Shown here: positions 1 to 7,125 of the stretch, one piece after another
How the letters are laid out: each line of letters starts with the position of its first letter
Position numbering within the stretch: the first letter of the stretch is position 1
The notes under the pieces: generated by a model
The model's database searches: none
The model's input: only the letters and a program-made list of their open reading frames with translations
Told to the model about the DNA's origin: nothing
Source of the DNA: a virus
DNA: 37,961 nucleotides
Virus record (IMG/VR): IMGVR_UViG_3300031974_001077
Location: 1-37,961 of that record
Reading direction: 5' to 3' (one strand)
Made by a program: the position numbers and the translations under genes

Positions 1-2
1 CA

Positions 3-989
3 CTAAGCCATGAGACTACCAACCCGATAAGTGGGAGTGGATCTTTAAAAATTACATTGTCAAATACTGGAACCTCGACAGGTTACCCAAGGGTGAGAGT
101 CTTCACGGGAACGGATGCTAGAACAAATGTGAAGTATCGCTTGAGTTTCAAGGCAAAGCTATTAAGCGGAACACCGAGGTGCGACATACGTTTTGGAACG
201 ACTACACTCAACATGAAGTTTGCTACCCAACAAGAATTTACGTCAACAGCACAAACTTACACATTTACAGAAACTTTTGATACTCTTGCCTTCGGATCTT
301 TAGACGTTCTTGACTTTTTATTTAATGGAACAAGAGGCCCATTTGAGTTATTAATCGATGACGTAAAAGTTGAAGAGGTAGGCGTAGAAGGCTACGTCAC
401 AACTCTATACGACCAGACAGGAAACAACTGCCATGCCCTTCAATCGACTGCTGCTAATCAGCCTCAGATTGTTTCTGGTGGAGACTTAATAAAGTCAGGT
501 AATCATCCTGCTTGGGAACATACAGACCAATCAAATCTTGAGTTGCATGGTAAGATACAAGCTGCTCATCTAGACGCATGGTTCGTCCATGATACCAGTG
601 ATGGTACTTTCTTATATCCTTCCAATGGTAGTGACTACGGAGGGGACTTTGGATGGGTAGCCCAAGACGGAAGTTCATCTACTTCCAATTCAGGAGATTA
701 TGGTGGAGGCGATGCAAAACTTTATGCTAATGGAACTCTAATCGGTTCATCTGGATCAAAAACTAGAGACGAAGTGCATACTGCCCTCAATGGAAGAAAG
801 TTAGTGCATCACCAAGATTCTGATACAGCAGATTGGCAGTCGCTACAAATGGGATTATATGACTCTTATGGTGATGGGTTTTGTTACCAAGGCAAGTTTT
901 CCGAATGGATTTGGTACGACTCAGACCAAAGCTCTAATAGGACAGGCATCGAAAGCAACATAAACACTCATTACAACATCTATAGCTAA
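3..989 (+). CDS. Tail fibre / lectin-like adhesin, C-terminal part (5' truncated by window edge)
   Basis: The frame is open from the window edge (base 3) to the stop at 987-989, so this is the 3' part of a longer gene. The first possible internal start is only a TTG at 57. The first ~110 residues look like a carbohydrate-binding beta-sandwich (SLKITLSNTG, YRLSFKAKLLSGTPRCDIRF). A segment then follows with VTTLYDQTGNNCHALQSTAA, a pattern seen in concanavalin-type domains of secreted glycan-binding proteins and phage fibres. The rest is rich in Gly, Ser, Asp, Tyr and Trp, as in receptor-binding tips. Position upstream of the capsid unit and followed by two small acidic proteins fits a host-recognition module. 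Inference: it binds cell-surface glycan. No catalytic residues could be assigned. Confidence 0.65.
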   Translation, partial: LSHETTNPISGSGSLKITLSNTGTSTGYPRVRVFTGTDARTNVKYRLSFKAKLLSGTPRCDIRFGTTTLNMKFATQQEFTSTAQTYTFTETFDTLAFGSLDVLDFLFNGTRGPFELLIDDVKVEEVGVEGYVTTLYDQTGNNCHALQSTAANQPQIVSGGDLIKSGNHPAWEHTDQSNLELHGKIQAAHLDAWFVHDTSDGTFLYPSNGSDYGGDFGWVAQDGSSSTSNSGDYGGGDAKLYANGTLIGSSGSKTRDEVHTALNGRKLVHHQDSDTADWQSLQMGLYDSYGDGFCYQGKFSEWIWYDSDQSSNRTGIESNINTHYNIYS

Positions 990-994
990 AATTT

Positions 995-1363
995 ATGGCA
1001 TATCTAATATTCGAATCAAAAGAAGAAGCACAAGCTCGATCAGAACAAGCAGGGATCGCAAAGGGGTTATCTTATCACAAAACTGGCAGCGGCTCCCGTT
1101 ACTGGTGGGGCGTTTCTGAAGAAGCATCTGAAGAAGATCCTAGAGCTTATATCGAGATACAAAAGAATGTTTGGACTGACGAGGAGTCAGGTGAAGAGCA
1201 TACAAACATTCCTGATCAATCATTACTCACCGAAGAGGACACTCTTGTTGATTCACTACCAGAAGATTGGGTTTACCCACCTGATCCAATGGCAGAGCCT
1301 ACAGAGGATGTGGTTGAAGAGCCTACAGAAGAAGATCCAGAAGAACCACCACTCGCTGACTAA
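995..1363 (+). CDS. Small acidic protein following the tail fibre
   Basis: This 122-residue protein begins five bases after the fibre stop codon, with an A/T-rich gap and no Shine-Dalgarno sequence. It opens with LIFESKEEAQARSEQAG, includes an aromatic patch (SRYWWGV) and ends in a strongly acidic Glu/Pro tail (TEEDPEEPPLAD). The next protein opens with a similar FDSKEQA pattern, so the two may be distant paralogues. No family was recognised. Position directly after a fibre gene suggests a fibre accessory or chaperone, but nothing in the sequence proves it. The stop codon shares one base with the next start (TAATG), so the two are probably translationally coupled. Confidence 0.6.
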   Translation: MAYLIFESKEEAQARSEQAGIAKGLSYHKTGSGSRYWWGVSEEASEEDPRAYIEIQKNVWTDEESGEEHTNIPDQSLLTEEDTLVDSLPEDWVYPPDPMAEPTEDVVEEPTEEDPEEPPLAD

Positions 1364-1746
1364 TGAAAGATATACTTTTAAAATTCGATTCAAAAGAACA
1401 GGCCGTTACTTTCGCAGAAGCTAATGGCTTTACTTCTGTTGATGAAGAGGATGAACTCCGTGTCATTGAACAGGGAGACGACTATGTCTTTACCGTCATC
1501 GGTGAACACTGGACAGAGACTGGTGAAACTGAAACATTTAGAGACGAAGATGGTACTGAATACGAACACCCAATCATGGCGACTGACAATGCATGGTGGG
1601 TATTGTTTCGTGACAAGGCCGACAGGGATATGACTCCCGCAGAAGATTTTATTGTATGGCATAGTGCCATGACTGAACAAAACGAGGAAGGCGAAGAAGT
1701 GCCTGTCCCAAGACCAACTAACGCACCCGATCGGGTTTTTCTCTAA
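1363..1746 (+). CDS. Small acidic phage protein, possible fibre accessory
   Basis: This 127-residue protein starts in a TAATG overlap with the preceding gene. The N-terminus (LLKFDSKEQAVTFAEANGF) resembles small phage proteins commonly found next to tail-fibre genes. The middle is acidic and aromatic (DNAWWVLFRDK), and the end is Pro-rich (VPVPRPTNAPDRVFL). No enzymatic motif or membrane segment is visible. It is the last gene before the capsid promoter, so it closes the fibre transcription unit. Function unknown; a role in fibre assembly is inferred only from position and from N-terminal similarity to its neighbour. Confidence 0.6.
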   Translation: MKDILLKFDSKEQAVTFAEANGFTSVDEEDELRVIEQGDDYVFTVIGEHWTETGETETFRDEDGTEYEHPIMATDNAWWVLFRDKADRDMTPAEDFIVWHSAMTEQNEEGEEVPVPRPTNAPDRVFL

Positions 1747-1757
1747 CAAAGATATAA

Positions 1758-1788
1758 TTGACAGTCTTGAGAATACTGTTAGTATAAT
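1758..1788 (+). promoter_or_regulatory. Sigma70-type promoter for the capsid unit
   Basis: A consensus -35 box TTGACA (1758-1763) and a consensus -10 box TATAAT (1783-1788) lie in the gap after the fibre genes. The spacer is 19 bp, longer than the usual 17. Transcription would start near 1795 and give a leader of about 160 nt before the major capsid gene. Use by the host RNA polymerase is inferred from the consensus match. No phage RNA polymerase gene is visible in the window. Confidence 0.6.
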
Positions 1789-1800
1789 GTTAGAGTCTTT

Positions 1801-1913
1801 GCTTTCGGTTGCTCTAGCCATTAATTAGTTCTACAAGAAAGCGGGCCTCAACGAGCCGTGCCTCGCTTCCGATGTGCTTTGGTTGCTCTAGCCATTAACT
1901 AGTTCTAAAAGCA
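1801..1913 (+). repeat. Duplicated 27-nt element forming paired hairpins in the capsid leader
   Basis: Two direct copies at 1807-1833 and 1881-1907 are identical at 26 of 27 positions (T1825 versus C1899). Each can fold the same way. The outer stem of copy 1 is GCTTTC (1801-1806) with GAAAGC (1837-1842). That of copy 2 is TGCTTT (1875-1880) with AAAGCA (1908-1913). The inner 4-bp stem is CTAG with TTAG in copy 1 and CTAG with CTAG in copy 2, enclosing the same 7-nt loop CCATTAA. The outer stems differ in sequence yet still pair. A third hairpin between them, AAGCGGGC (1839-1846) with GCCTCGCTT (1860-1868), overlaps the 3' arm of the first stem, so the two are mutually exclusive. It could be a structured leader RNA or a pair of protein-binding sites. 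Confidence 0.55.
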
Positions 1914-1957
1914 AATCACAAGAAACTAAATAATAATTTTAACCACTTTATACTAAA

Positions 1958-3334
1958 ATGGCTGATAGAAATACTCAAGCAGAAGACTTCATTGGTGCAG
2001 CTAATGCAAGTACAACTGCGATTAATACAATCCTTGCTGAAGAAGCAAACAGGATTGGTGGTGATATACACCGCCGCATGGTTCACACTTCACCGTGGAT
2101 CGACCTTATACCACAAACCCAATTCCCAGATGGATCGGGTTATCAATTAACCACACTTGTTTACGATAGAGCTATCCCAACAAAAGATAAAGATGGAGAT
2201 AGTGCTGGAGCAAACTGGAACAACGTAGGATCTTTAGCTACTGGAGGAAACGAGTTTAGTACTTCGCTTCTAAACCAGCCTCTTAACGATGCTGCTGATG
2301 ACATTCAGGGGCCGTCTGGAACTGGAGGAACTACAAGTTCTGCTGGAACTGATCAGCGTAGTTTCATTAACTTCAGTAAGCAGCTCAAGAAGTACAACAT
2401 CCAACGTGCTATGGTTGAGTCTCCAAGAATCAACGTCGAAGACCTCAGATATGCGGCTCATCGTCAGGATCAGCTCCGTGCTATCCTTGATTCACTTGCT
2501 GAAGCTACACGATTCACTTGGGAAAATCGTTATCGTGATGAGTTTGATAGAATCGCCGACAACATCGTAACTTGTAAGACTGCGGCTTCTGTATTTAATA
2601 CAGGCCAAGAAAATGTACAATCTGATGCCCTAGCTGTTGGTGCTGATGATGCTACGGCAGGAAACGAAGATGATACAGCTACAGAAATTACTGCTAACAT
2701 TTCAAATGCAGTTCTTGATAAGTGCTACTTCCAGATGATCAGAAAAGGTGCTGGCGGAAACGGATACGGTCGTGAAAACGGTCGCCCAGTTTTTGGCCTC
2801 GTACTTTCATCTGAAGCTTCTTATCAGTTGATGACTGAAGCTGGATTCCGTGATGACGTTCGTTACAACAATGCTGTTGTTTCTGACCTCATTGCTCCTT
2901 TGGGAATTGAGAAATCATTCAGAGGTTTCTACCACTTGATTGATGATCTTGCTCCAAGATTTGCTTCTGATACAACATCACCAGACGATGATAACACTCT
3001 TAACCGTGTTGAGCCTTATACTGTAACAAACGGAAAAGTTACCGTTAACCCTGCATATGAGACTGCTCCATTTGAGGCAGCTTATATTATCCACCCAGAG
3101 GTCATGGAGTCTCAGATTCCATCACCATTCAGTGGAGCTGCTGGAGTAACTTTCAATCCTGTTAACTACAAGGGTGACTTCAAGTGGACTAACATCCTCA
3201 ATGAAGCGACTAACCCAGACGGTTCAATTGGATTCTTCCGTGGTGTTCTTGCTTCTGCTTCTAAGCCGATCAAGACAGATTGCGGATACGCTATCCTATT
3301 CAGAAGGGTTTCAACTACACCTGCTGCTGTCTAA
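1958..3334 (+). CDS. Major capsid protein (probable HK97-fold)
   Basis: This 458-residue protein has the size and style of phage major capsid proteins. The Ala-rich N-terminus (EDFIGAANASTTAINTILAEEANRIG) is followed by IHRRMVHTSPWIDLIPQTQF, an insertion rich in Gly and Ser (~residues 105-135), and a C-terminal region typical of capsid folds (AAYIIHPEVMESQIPSP, FFRGVLASASKPIKTDCGYAILFRR). It has its own promoter, a long leader and a strong terminator directly after the stop, as expected for the most abundant virion protein. The start ATG follows an A/T-rich stretch with no ribosome-binding site. Family assignment rests on overall pattern and context; no short motif is diagnostic for this fold. 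Confidence 0.75.
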   Translation: MADRNTQAEDFIGAANASTTAINTILAEEANRIGGDIHRRMVHTSPWIDLIPQTQFPDGSGYQLTTLVYDRAIPTKDKDGDSAGANWNNVGSLATGGNEFSTSLLNQPLNDAADDIQGPSGTGGTTSSAGTDQRSFINFSKQLKKYNIQRAMVESPRINVEDLRYAAHRQDQLRAILDSLAEATRFTWENRYRDEFDRIADNIVTCKTAASVFNTGQENVQSDALAVGADDATAGNEDDTATEITANISNAVLDKCYFQMIRKGAGGNGYGRENGRPVFGLVLSSEASYQLMTEAGFRDDVRYNNAVVSDLIAPLGIEKSFRGFYHLIDDLAPRFASDTTSPDDDNTLNRVEPYTVTNGKVTVNPAYETAPFEAAYIIHPEVMESQIPSPFSGAAGVTFNPVNYKGDFKWTNILNEATNPDGSIGFFRGVLASASKPIKTDCGYAILFRRVSTTPAAV

Positions 3335-3341
3335 TTCTAAA

Positions 3342-3369
3342 GTGGGGTTCCCGTAAAAAGGAACCCCAC
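3342..3369 (+). terminator. Rho-independent-type terminator after the capsid gene
   Basis: A perfect 10-bp stem (GTGGGGTTCC at 3342-3351 with GGAACCCCAC at 3360-3369) encloses an 8-nt loop. It starts eight bases after the capsid stop codon and is followed by an A/T-rich tract containing TTTT. The stem is GC-rich at its base in an AT-rich genome, which supports termination or 3'-end protection of the capsid message. Confidence 0.8.
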
Positions 3370-3397
3370 ATAATATTAATTTTAACTTTTAATAATT

Positions 3398-3589
3398 ATG
3401 CCAACTTTAGATGACGCTCCAGTTGTTGAGTCAATGACCGCCACCAGCCTTGTTGGGGGAGGTGACTCTGCTGATGTAGTAACTCAGTTACATGAAAATG
3501 ACTTAATACAAGTTTATGATGTTTCTGAGCAAAAAGCCAAAGCAGTAACTGTAAAAAATCTCGCTGCTGCTTTAGGTATAGGTCTTTAA
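3398..3589 (+). CDS. Small protein between two terminators
   Basis: This 63-residue ORF (MPTLDDAPVVESMTA...) is flanked by the capsid terminator and a second hairpin at 3610-3651. It begins after an A/T-rich spacer without a Shine-Dalgarno sequence. The C-terminal half (LIQVYDVSEQKAKAVTVKNL) resembles short segments of phage virion proteins that describe a parameter or state, but no domain was recognised. There is no signal peptide or membrane helix. Position next to the capsid gene suggests a minor head or decoration protein, as inference only. Confidence 0.55.
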   Translation: MPTLDDAPVVESMTATSLVGGGDSADVVTQLHENDLIQVYDVSEQKAKAVTVKNLAAALGIGL

Positions 3590-3609
3590 ACAAAGACGTA
3601 ACATTCACG

Positions 3610-3655
3610 GAAACCCTGAATCTCTTGACAATAAGAGAGGTTCGGGGTTTCTTTA
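3610..3655 (+). terminator. Second hairpin terminator
   Basis: An imperfect inverted repeat lies between GAAACCCTGAATCTCTT (3610-3626) and AAGAGAGGTTCGGGGTTTC (3633-3651), with one T-G wobble and a small bulge. It is followed by CTTTATTATA. It lies just after the 63-residue gene and ends only a few bases before the next ATG, so it separates the capsid unit from the downstream gene. Confidence 0.7.
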
Positions 3656-3661
3656 TTATAT

Positions 3662-4054
3662 ATGAGTGATGAGACCAATCAGTTTGAAGAGACCCAACAA
3701 CTTCCTCAAGAAGGTGCGCAAGAAAATGTTGCAACAGAAAAAGAACCTTCTTTTCAAGACTCTTTTGAAGAGAGACTAAATGATATCCTTTCAGAGCCTG
3801 TAGCGAAACAAACTAAGAAAGCAGTAAAGAAAGTCGCTAAGAAAAAAGTAGCCGCTCCAGTTGAAGCCGCAGAGGAACCCTCTTTAGATTACAATAGTTT
3901 ATTTGAGGATGTTTATGGGTCTGTATTTGATTCTGAAAAAGACCAAGATAAAATGAAGTCTTTGAGATCTATCCTTGATAAAGATCCTCGTCTCAAGCAG
4001 ATGGCTATGGAAAGCCCAGAAAAGTTTGCTCTGTACTTTTACAGACTCGTTTAA
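3662..4054 (+). CDS. Charged hypothetical protein with Lys/Ala-rich linker
   Basis: This 130-residue protein has three parts. The N-terminus is acidic and Gln-rich (~1-58). A Lys/Ala/Val-rich linker follows (TKKAVKKVAKKKVAAP, ~60-75). The C-terminus is predicted helical (KMKSLRSILDKDPRLKQMA...). Mixed acidic-basic composition resembles small scaffold or DNA-binding phage proteins, but no family was recognised. The ATG follows the second terminator within about ten bases, so its transcript must come from readthrough or from an unrecognised start. The stop codon overlaps that of the opposite-strand glycosyltransferase within a shared TTAA at 4051-4054. Confidence 0.55.
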   Translation: MSDETNQFEETQQLPQEGAQENVATEKEPSFQDSFEERLNDILSEPVAKQTKKAVKKVAKKKVAAPVEAAEEPSLDYNSLFEDVYGSVFDSEKDQDKMKSLRSILDKDPRLKQMAMESPEKFALYFYRLV

Positions 4055-4755
4055 TTTTTCTCCACTAAGGATTCTATTAGTGACCCGCTGAACTGTCGAG
4101 TTCCGCAATGGTTTAACTTTGCCTCCGTGTCGCAGAATATTTTACCTCCTATATCTTTCCATATTTTACAAAAAGAAATATCCTCTCCTGATCCTGCTTG
4201 TCCTTTTTCGTTAATACAATCAAAGTAAGTATAATACTCTGGATCTTCTGTTACTTTGCCTTGAATCACATGACGCATGACGACTTTCTTTTCTGGATAA
4301 GCTTCGTGTAATTTTTCAAAAACGCTTCTGTCTATCATCATAAATCCTGCGGGGCCAGCATTTATTTCAGCAAAACCATCCGCTTGTACTTTTATATTTT
4401 CTGGGTTTTCATAATGGAGAATGAAATCTTTTTTCTCTACACCCGAAAAGTTTTTAAGAACGTAAGGAGCTAATACAACGTCTTCGTTTTTCCTTAGTAG
4501 TCTCCAAATGTTTTCGGGTTCAAATCCTATATCTGAATCTATGAACAATAATTTTGTGTGGTCTGTTTTTAAGAACTCAGCCACGCAGTTATTTCTAGCA
4601 TGGGTGACTAAAGCAGAACCTGAATGCAAATGAACGGTTGTTGTGTATTTAAGATCTTTTGGAGCTTCACTTGATATGAAATTAATCACTCCGTTCATAT
4701 AATCTATATAGGCTTGATATCCGTAAGTAGGAGTAGCAATAAATAATTTTTCCAT
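4051..4755 (-). CDS. GT-A fold glycosyltransferase (family 2-like)
   Basis: A 234-residue protein counted from the ATG at 4755; the longer frame would begin at a TTG at 4788. It opens with FIATPTYGYQAYIDYM, typical of nucleotide-sugar transferases. It then shows THARN (~51-55), a DxD-type metal/nucleotide-sugar motif FIDSDIGF (D73, D75), an acceptor-side segment NAGPAGFMMIDRSVFEKL, SGEDISFC near residue 195, and a late His (LNHCG). Such enzymes move a sugar from a nucleotide donor to a glycan, protein or modified base. It is the only reverse-strand gene inside the left structural region and is convergent with its neighbour. Possible roles are virion glycosylation, host surface modification or DNA base glucosylation; the sequence does not decide. 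Confidence 0.8.
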   Translation of the reverse strand: MEKLFIATPTYGYQAYIDYMNGVINFISSEAPKDLKYTTTVHLHSGSALVTHARNNCVAEFLKTDHTKLLFIDSDIGFEPENIWRLLRKNEDVVLAPYVLKNFSGVEKKDFILHYENPENIKVQADGFAEINAGPAGFMMIDRSVFEKLHEAYPEKKVVMRHVIQGKVTEDPEYYTYFDCINEKGQAGSGEDISFCKIWKDIGGKIFCDTEAKLNHCGTRQFSGSLIESLVEKN

Positions 4756-4820
4756 AAATGACGGTCGTTCAGGCGGGAAATAAGTCAATAATTTCTTGTT
4801 AACACAACTATCAAGAACGC

Positions 4821-4849
4821 TTGTAATATGCTTGACTTAAAGCTATAAT
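4821..4849 (+). promoter_or_regulatory. Promoter giving a leaderless message
   Basis: A -35 box TTGTAA (4821-4826), a 17-bp spacer and a consensus -10 box TATAAT (4844-4849) precede the ATG at 4855 by only five bases. The expected transcription start is therefore at or within a base or two of the start codon. The same layout recurs at 8715, 17773 (minus strand) and 20927. Confidence 0.65.
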
Positions 4850-4854
4850 TAAGC

Positions 4855-5466
4855 ATGGCAACTTCAATTTCAGGTAATGTTAGGTTGGTGTATGGGAATC
4901 ACGTTCACAGTGAGACATATAGCACGACAGCATCTACTTTAACAAACGCAAACGAATCACATGACTACGCTGCTGGAGGATCGAGAGCAGTGGCCGCAGC
5001 AAACCAATTGCAGGATGATACATTAAACGCTGCTGAAGGTTTGTTGCTTATAAAGAATACAAACAACTACGGAAGTCTTTCTGTTAGTGTAGACGGAGGT
5101 TCTAATTATGATGTTAGTATACCCGCAGGATTAGTTAATTTAATATCTGTTGGGCCTGATCATGCAGTTTATGTTAAGTGTCCTACGGCAACTGAAAGTG
5201 GAGCAGGGGTTACTAGCGTAACTAGTGCAGGGGTTATAACTTTTGATGGGAGTAGCGGAGCCACTGGGACGGCTATCATGACAGGAGTGTCTAATGTAAA
5301 CAGTAACACGAACGATTACTTAGTAGAGATATCTGCTCAAGGAACAGGAATTGTTTATGAATTAGACGGAGTAACTAAAAAAGATTTAACGGCTGACTAC
5401 AGCGGATCTTCAACAGTGAACTTGGTTTACTTTGCTGGATACCGCTACACACTAACAGAAGCTTAA
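4855..5466 (+). CDS. Probable virion structural protein (beta-rich)
   Basis: This 203-residue protein is rich in Thr, Ser, Gly, Val and Asn and lacks Cys-rich or catalytic motifs. The segment GLLLIKNTNNYGSLSVSVDGGSNYDVSIPAG reads as a compact beta-sandwich, and the C-terminus (VNLVYFAGYRYTLTEA) ends on an aromatic beta strand. It is the first gene of a plus-strand structural run and has its own leaderless-type promoter. Next gene begins one base after its stop codon, so they form an operon. Likely a minor tail or head-decoration protein; the exact role is unknown. Confidence 0.6.
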   Translation: MATSISGNVRLVYGNHVHSETYSTTASTLTNANESHDYAAGGSRAVAAANQLQDDTLNAAEGLLLIKNTNNYGSLSVSVDGGSNYDVSIPAGLVNLISVGPDHAVYVKCPTATESGAGVTSVTSAGVITFDGSSGATGTAIMTGVSNVNSNTNDYLVEISAQGTGIVYELDGVTKKDLTADYSGSSTVNLVYFAGYRYTLTEA

Positions 5467-5467
5467 T

Positions 5468-5830
5468 ATGGTAAATTTAACAACATACAATTTAGGAAGT
5501 ATGGTAGAGGGAGATACTTGGGCAGGAATATCTTCGTATCATATAAATCAGGCGGCACAAACTTATGGGACTAACTTAGTTCAAGTAAACATGACTCTCA
5601 AAGGCCGTGCGGGTATGGGTGCAGGATATTTGTATTTATCGTCTGCAACTGGAGATGGAACAATTGACAATGCGGGAAATTGGACTTTTACAATAAATCA
5701 CATACATAATTTTCCTTTACCAAAAGATACATACGACTATGCCATAGAAACGATTGATAGTGCGAGTCCTACCCACCATAGAGTTTTATTAAAAGGAACT
5801 TTGATTGTCACTGATCCTATTACTCCCTAA
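5468..5830 (+). CDS. Small Ig-like structural protein (BppU N-terminal-like)
   Basis: This 120-residue protein has the pattern GDTWAGISSYHIN near the start and TYDYAIETIDSAS...LLKGTLIVTDPIT at the end. That resembles the Ig-like N-terminal fold of phage baseplate-upper proteins and related virion attachment domains. It begins one base after the preceding stop. Inference: it attaches a fibre or other structural protein to the tail or capsid. A full BppU protein is longer, so this may be a single-domain version. Confidence 0.55.
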   Translation: MVNLTTYNLGSMVEGDTWAGISSYHINQAAQTYGTNLVQVNMTLKGRAGMGAGYLYLSSATGDGTIDNAGNWTFTINHIHNFPLPKDTYDYAIETIDSASPTHHRVLLKGTLIVTDPITP

Positions 5831-5835
5831 TAAAA

Positions 5836-7125
5836 GTGCCAGTACCTAGAAATCAACCAAGCCCACAGAGGCAAACTGTATTAACATTTGTTTCCCCAAA
5901 TGTTCAGGACTTACTGTTTTACGAGACGGTAGATGCCCAGCGTGTAGGAAGAACACCTCCCGCATATGGAACTGCTCATCCTAACACTGATAAATTTCCA
6001 GATCATAAATTAGTTTATGTAAGGCAGTCTGATCCTACTGGTCAATTGTACCAATATTTTTACGCTGCTTCTAGAGCTAGTCAGGACAGTTACAACTTTG
6101 AGTATTCTCAAGCCAGTCTAGGTAGTTCTAAATTTAATACTGTTGTCAGAACTTACGTTATACCGAGAGCTGATTTTGCAGAGGATGATGCTGCTTTAGA
6201 AGCGGGAGACGCAATGCCAACAGATCCTGCATCCGCTAATTTTGCAGGAAAAGGATATATCTTAATGACCCGCCAACAAAAAAGGTTAGGTGATCAAGAG
6301 CTAGATGGATACTTTGTTATTGAGCAAAGAGTTTATTTTGTTAGAGAAGACCTTGAAACTCTGCGTTGGGATGAGCTATCAGGATCTAATTTAAAAACAA
6401 CAGTTAGTTATTTTGCTTTAGGAGAAACTCCTTCAGGTGGTGGTGCGAACATACAGACTTTAATTTCTGATGCAGACAACGCTTATTGGAGTCCTACTAT
6501 AGAATATAGAGACGCTACTTCTAACCCAAAGAAAGCTGTCGCTTTTTACAAAGAGGGCAGACAGGTATCTTCAGATTGGTTTGAAGTCGTTAAGACTGAA
6601 ACAATTGCAGGGACAACCACTGATTCTGCTATCGATGCTGACACTACTTTGCTTATCGAAGAACTTGATACTTCTGTTAACTATACATTCCCTCCAGTTT
6701 TACAAGATATATCGGTAGTAAACTGGGAACGACATGACGGTCAGATACAATCTAATCCAGAGTATCACATGAATCCTGAAGGGTATAGTGGGCCATGCAA
6801 AGCTAAAGTTAAAAAAGAATATAAGGTGGGTGAGTTTACAGGAGTCGAGGCCCCTGTAGCTAAAGCTATGCAGCCCCAGTCTTTTTCTTTTTCTACACCC
6901 TACATTAGTTTACGAATACCAGCGTGTTTAATGAATGGTGGTGAAGTTGGGTTTACTACAGGAACTACAGATCCTGTTTACAAGTATACGGTTTATACAA
7001 AACAATTGCCTGTAACTGAGCCTTCTTCTTGGCCGACTTCTATTGATGTTAGAGTCACTCAACAAAATGCTAGGGGAGGGTTCATTAAAGAAACAACAAC
7101 TGTATATCCTCCTTCTTATAATTAA
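5836..7125 (+). CDS. Phage virion structural protein
   Basis: This 429-residue protein most likely starts at the GTG at 5836, five bases after the previous stop, since no nearby ATG fits. The segments YGTAHPNTDKFPDHKLVYV, QYFYAASRASQDSYNFEYS and DGYFVIEQRVYFVRED recall conserved virion proteins found near neck and fibre genes in tailed phages. The fold appears mostly beta; no membrane segment or enzyme motif was found. It shares a base with the next start (TAATG at 7123-7127), so the two are translationally coupled. Which virion part it forms cannot be told from sequence. Confidence 0.6.
   Translation: MPVPRNQPSPQRQTVLTFVSPNVQDLLFYETVDAQRVGRTPPAYGTAHPNTDKFPDHKLVYVRQSDPTGQLYQYFYAASRASQDSYNFEYSQASLGSSKFNTVVRTYVIPRADFAEDDAALEAGDAMPTDPASANFAGKGYILMTRQQKRLGDQELDGYFVIEQRVYFVREDLETLRWDELSGSNLKTTVSYFALGETPSGGGANIQTLISDADNAYWSPTIEYRDATSNPKKAVAFYKEGRQVSSDWFEVVKTETIAGTTTDSAIDADTTLLIEELDTSVNYTFPPVLQDISVVNWERHDGQIQSNPEYHMNPEGYSGPCKAKVKKEYKVGEFTGVEAPVAKAMQPQSFSFSTPYISLRIPACLMNGGEVGFTTGTTDPVYKYTVYTKQLPVTEPSSWPTSIDVRVTQQNARGGFIKETTTVYPPSYN

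Noticed and set aside
1390-1821. Long reverse-strand ORF across the gene at 1363-1746
   Set aside because: It is a shadow frame of a well-supported plus-strand gene; its composition (Ser, Phe and Cys-rich) is typical of an antisense frame.
1801-1913. Possible tRNA or preQ1-like riboswitch in the capsid leader
   Set aside because: The sequence has a TTCTAGC-like stretch, but there is no cloverleaf, no T-loop and no preQ1 pseudoknot arrangement. The duplication with conserved pairing is better described as an unassigned element.
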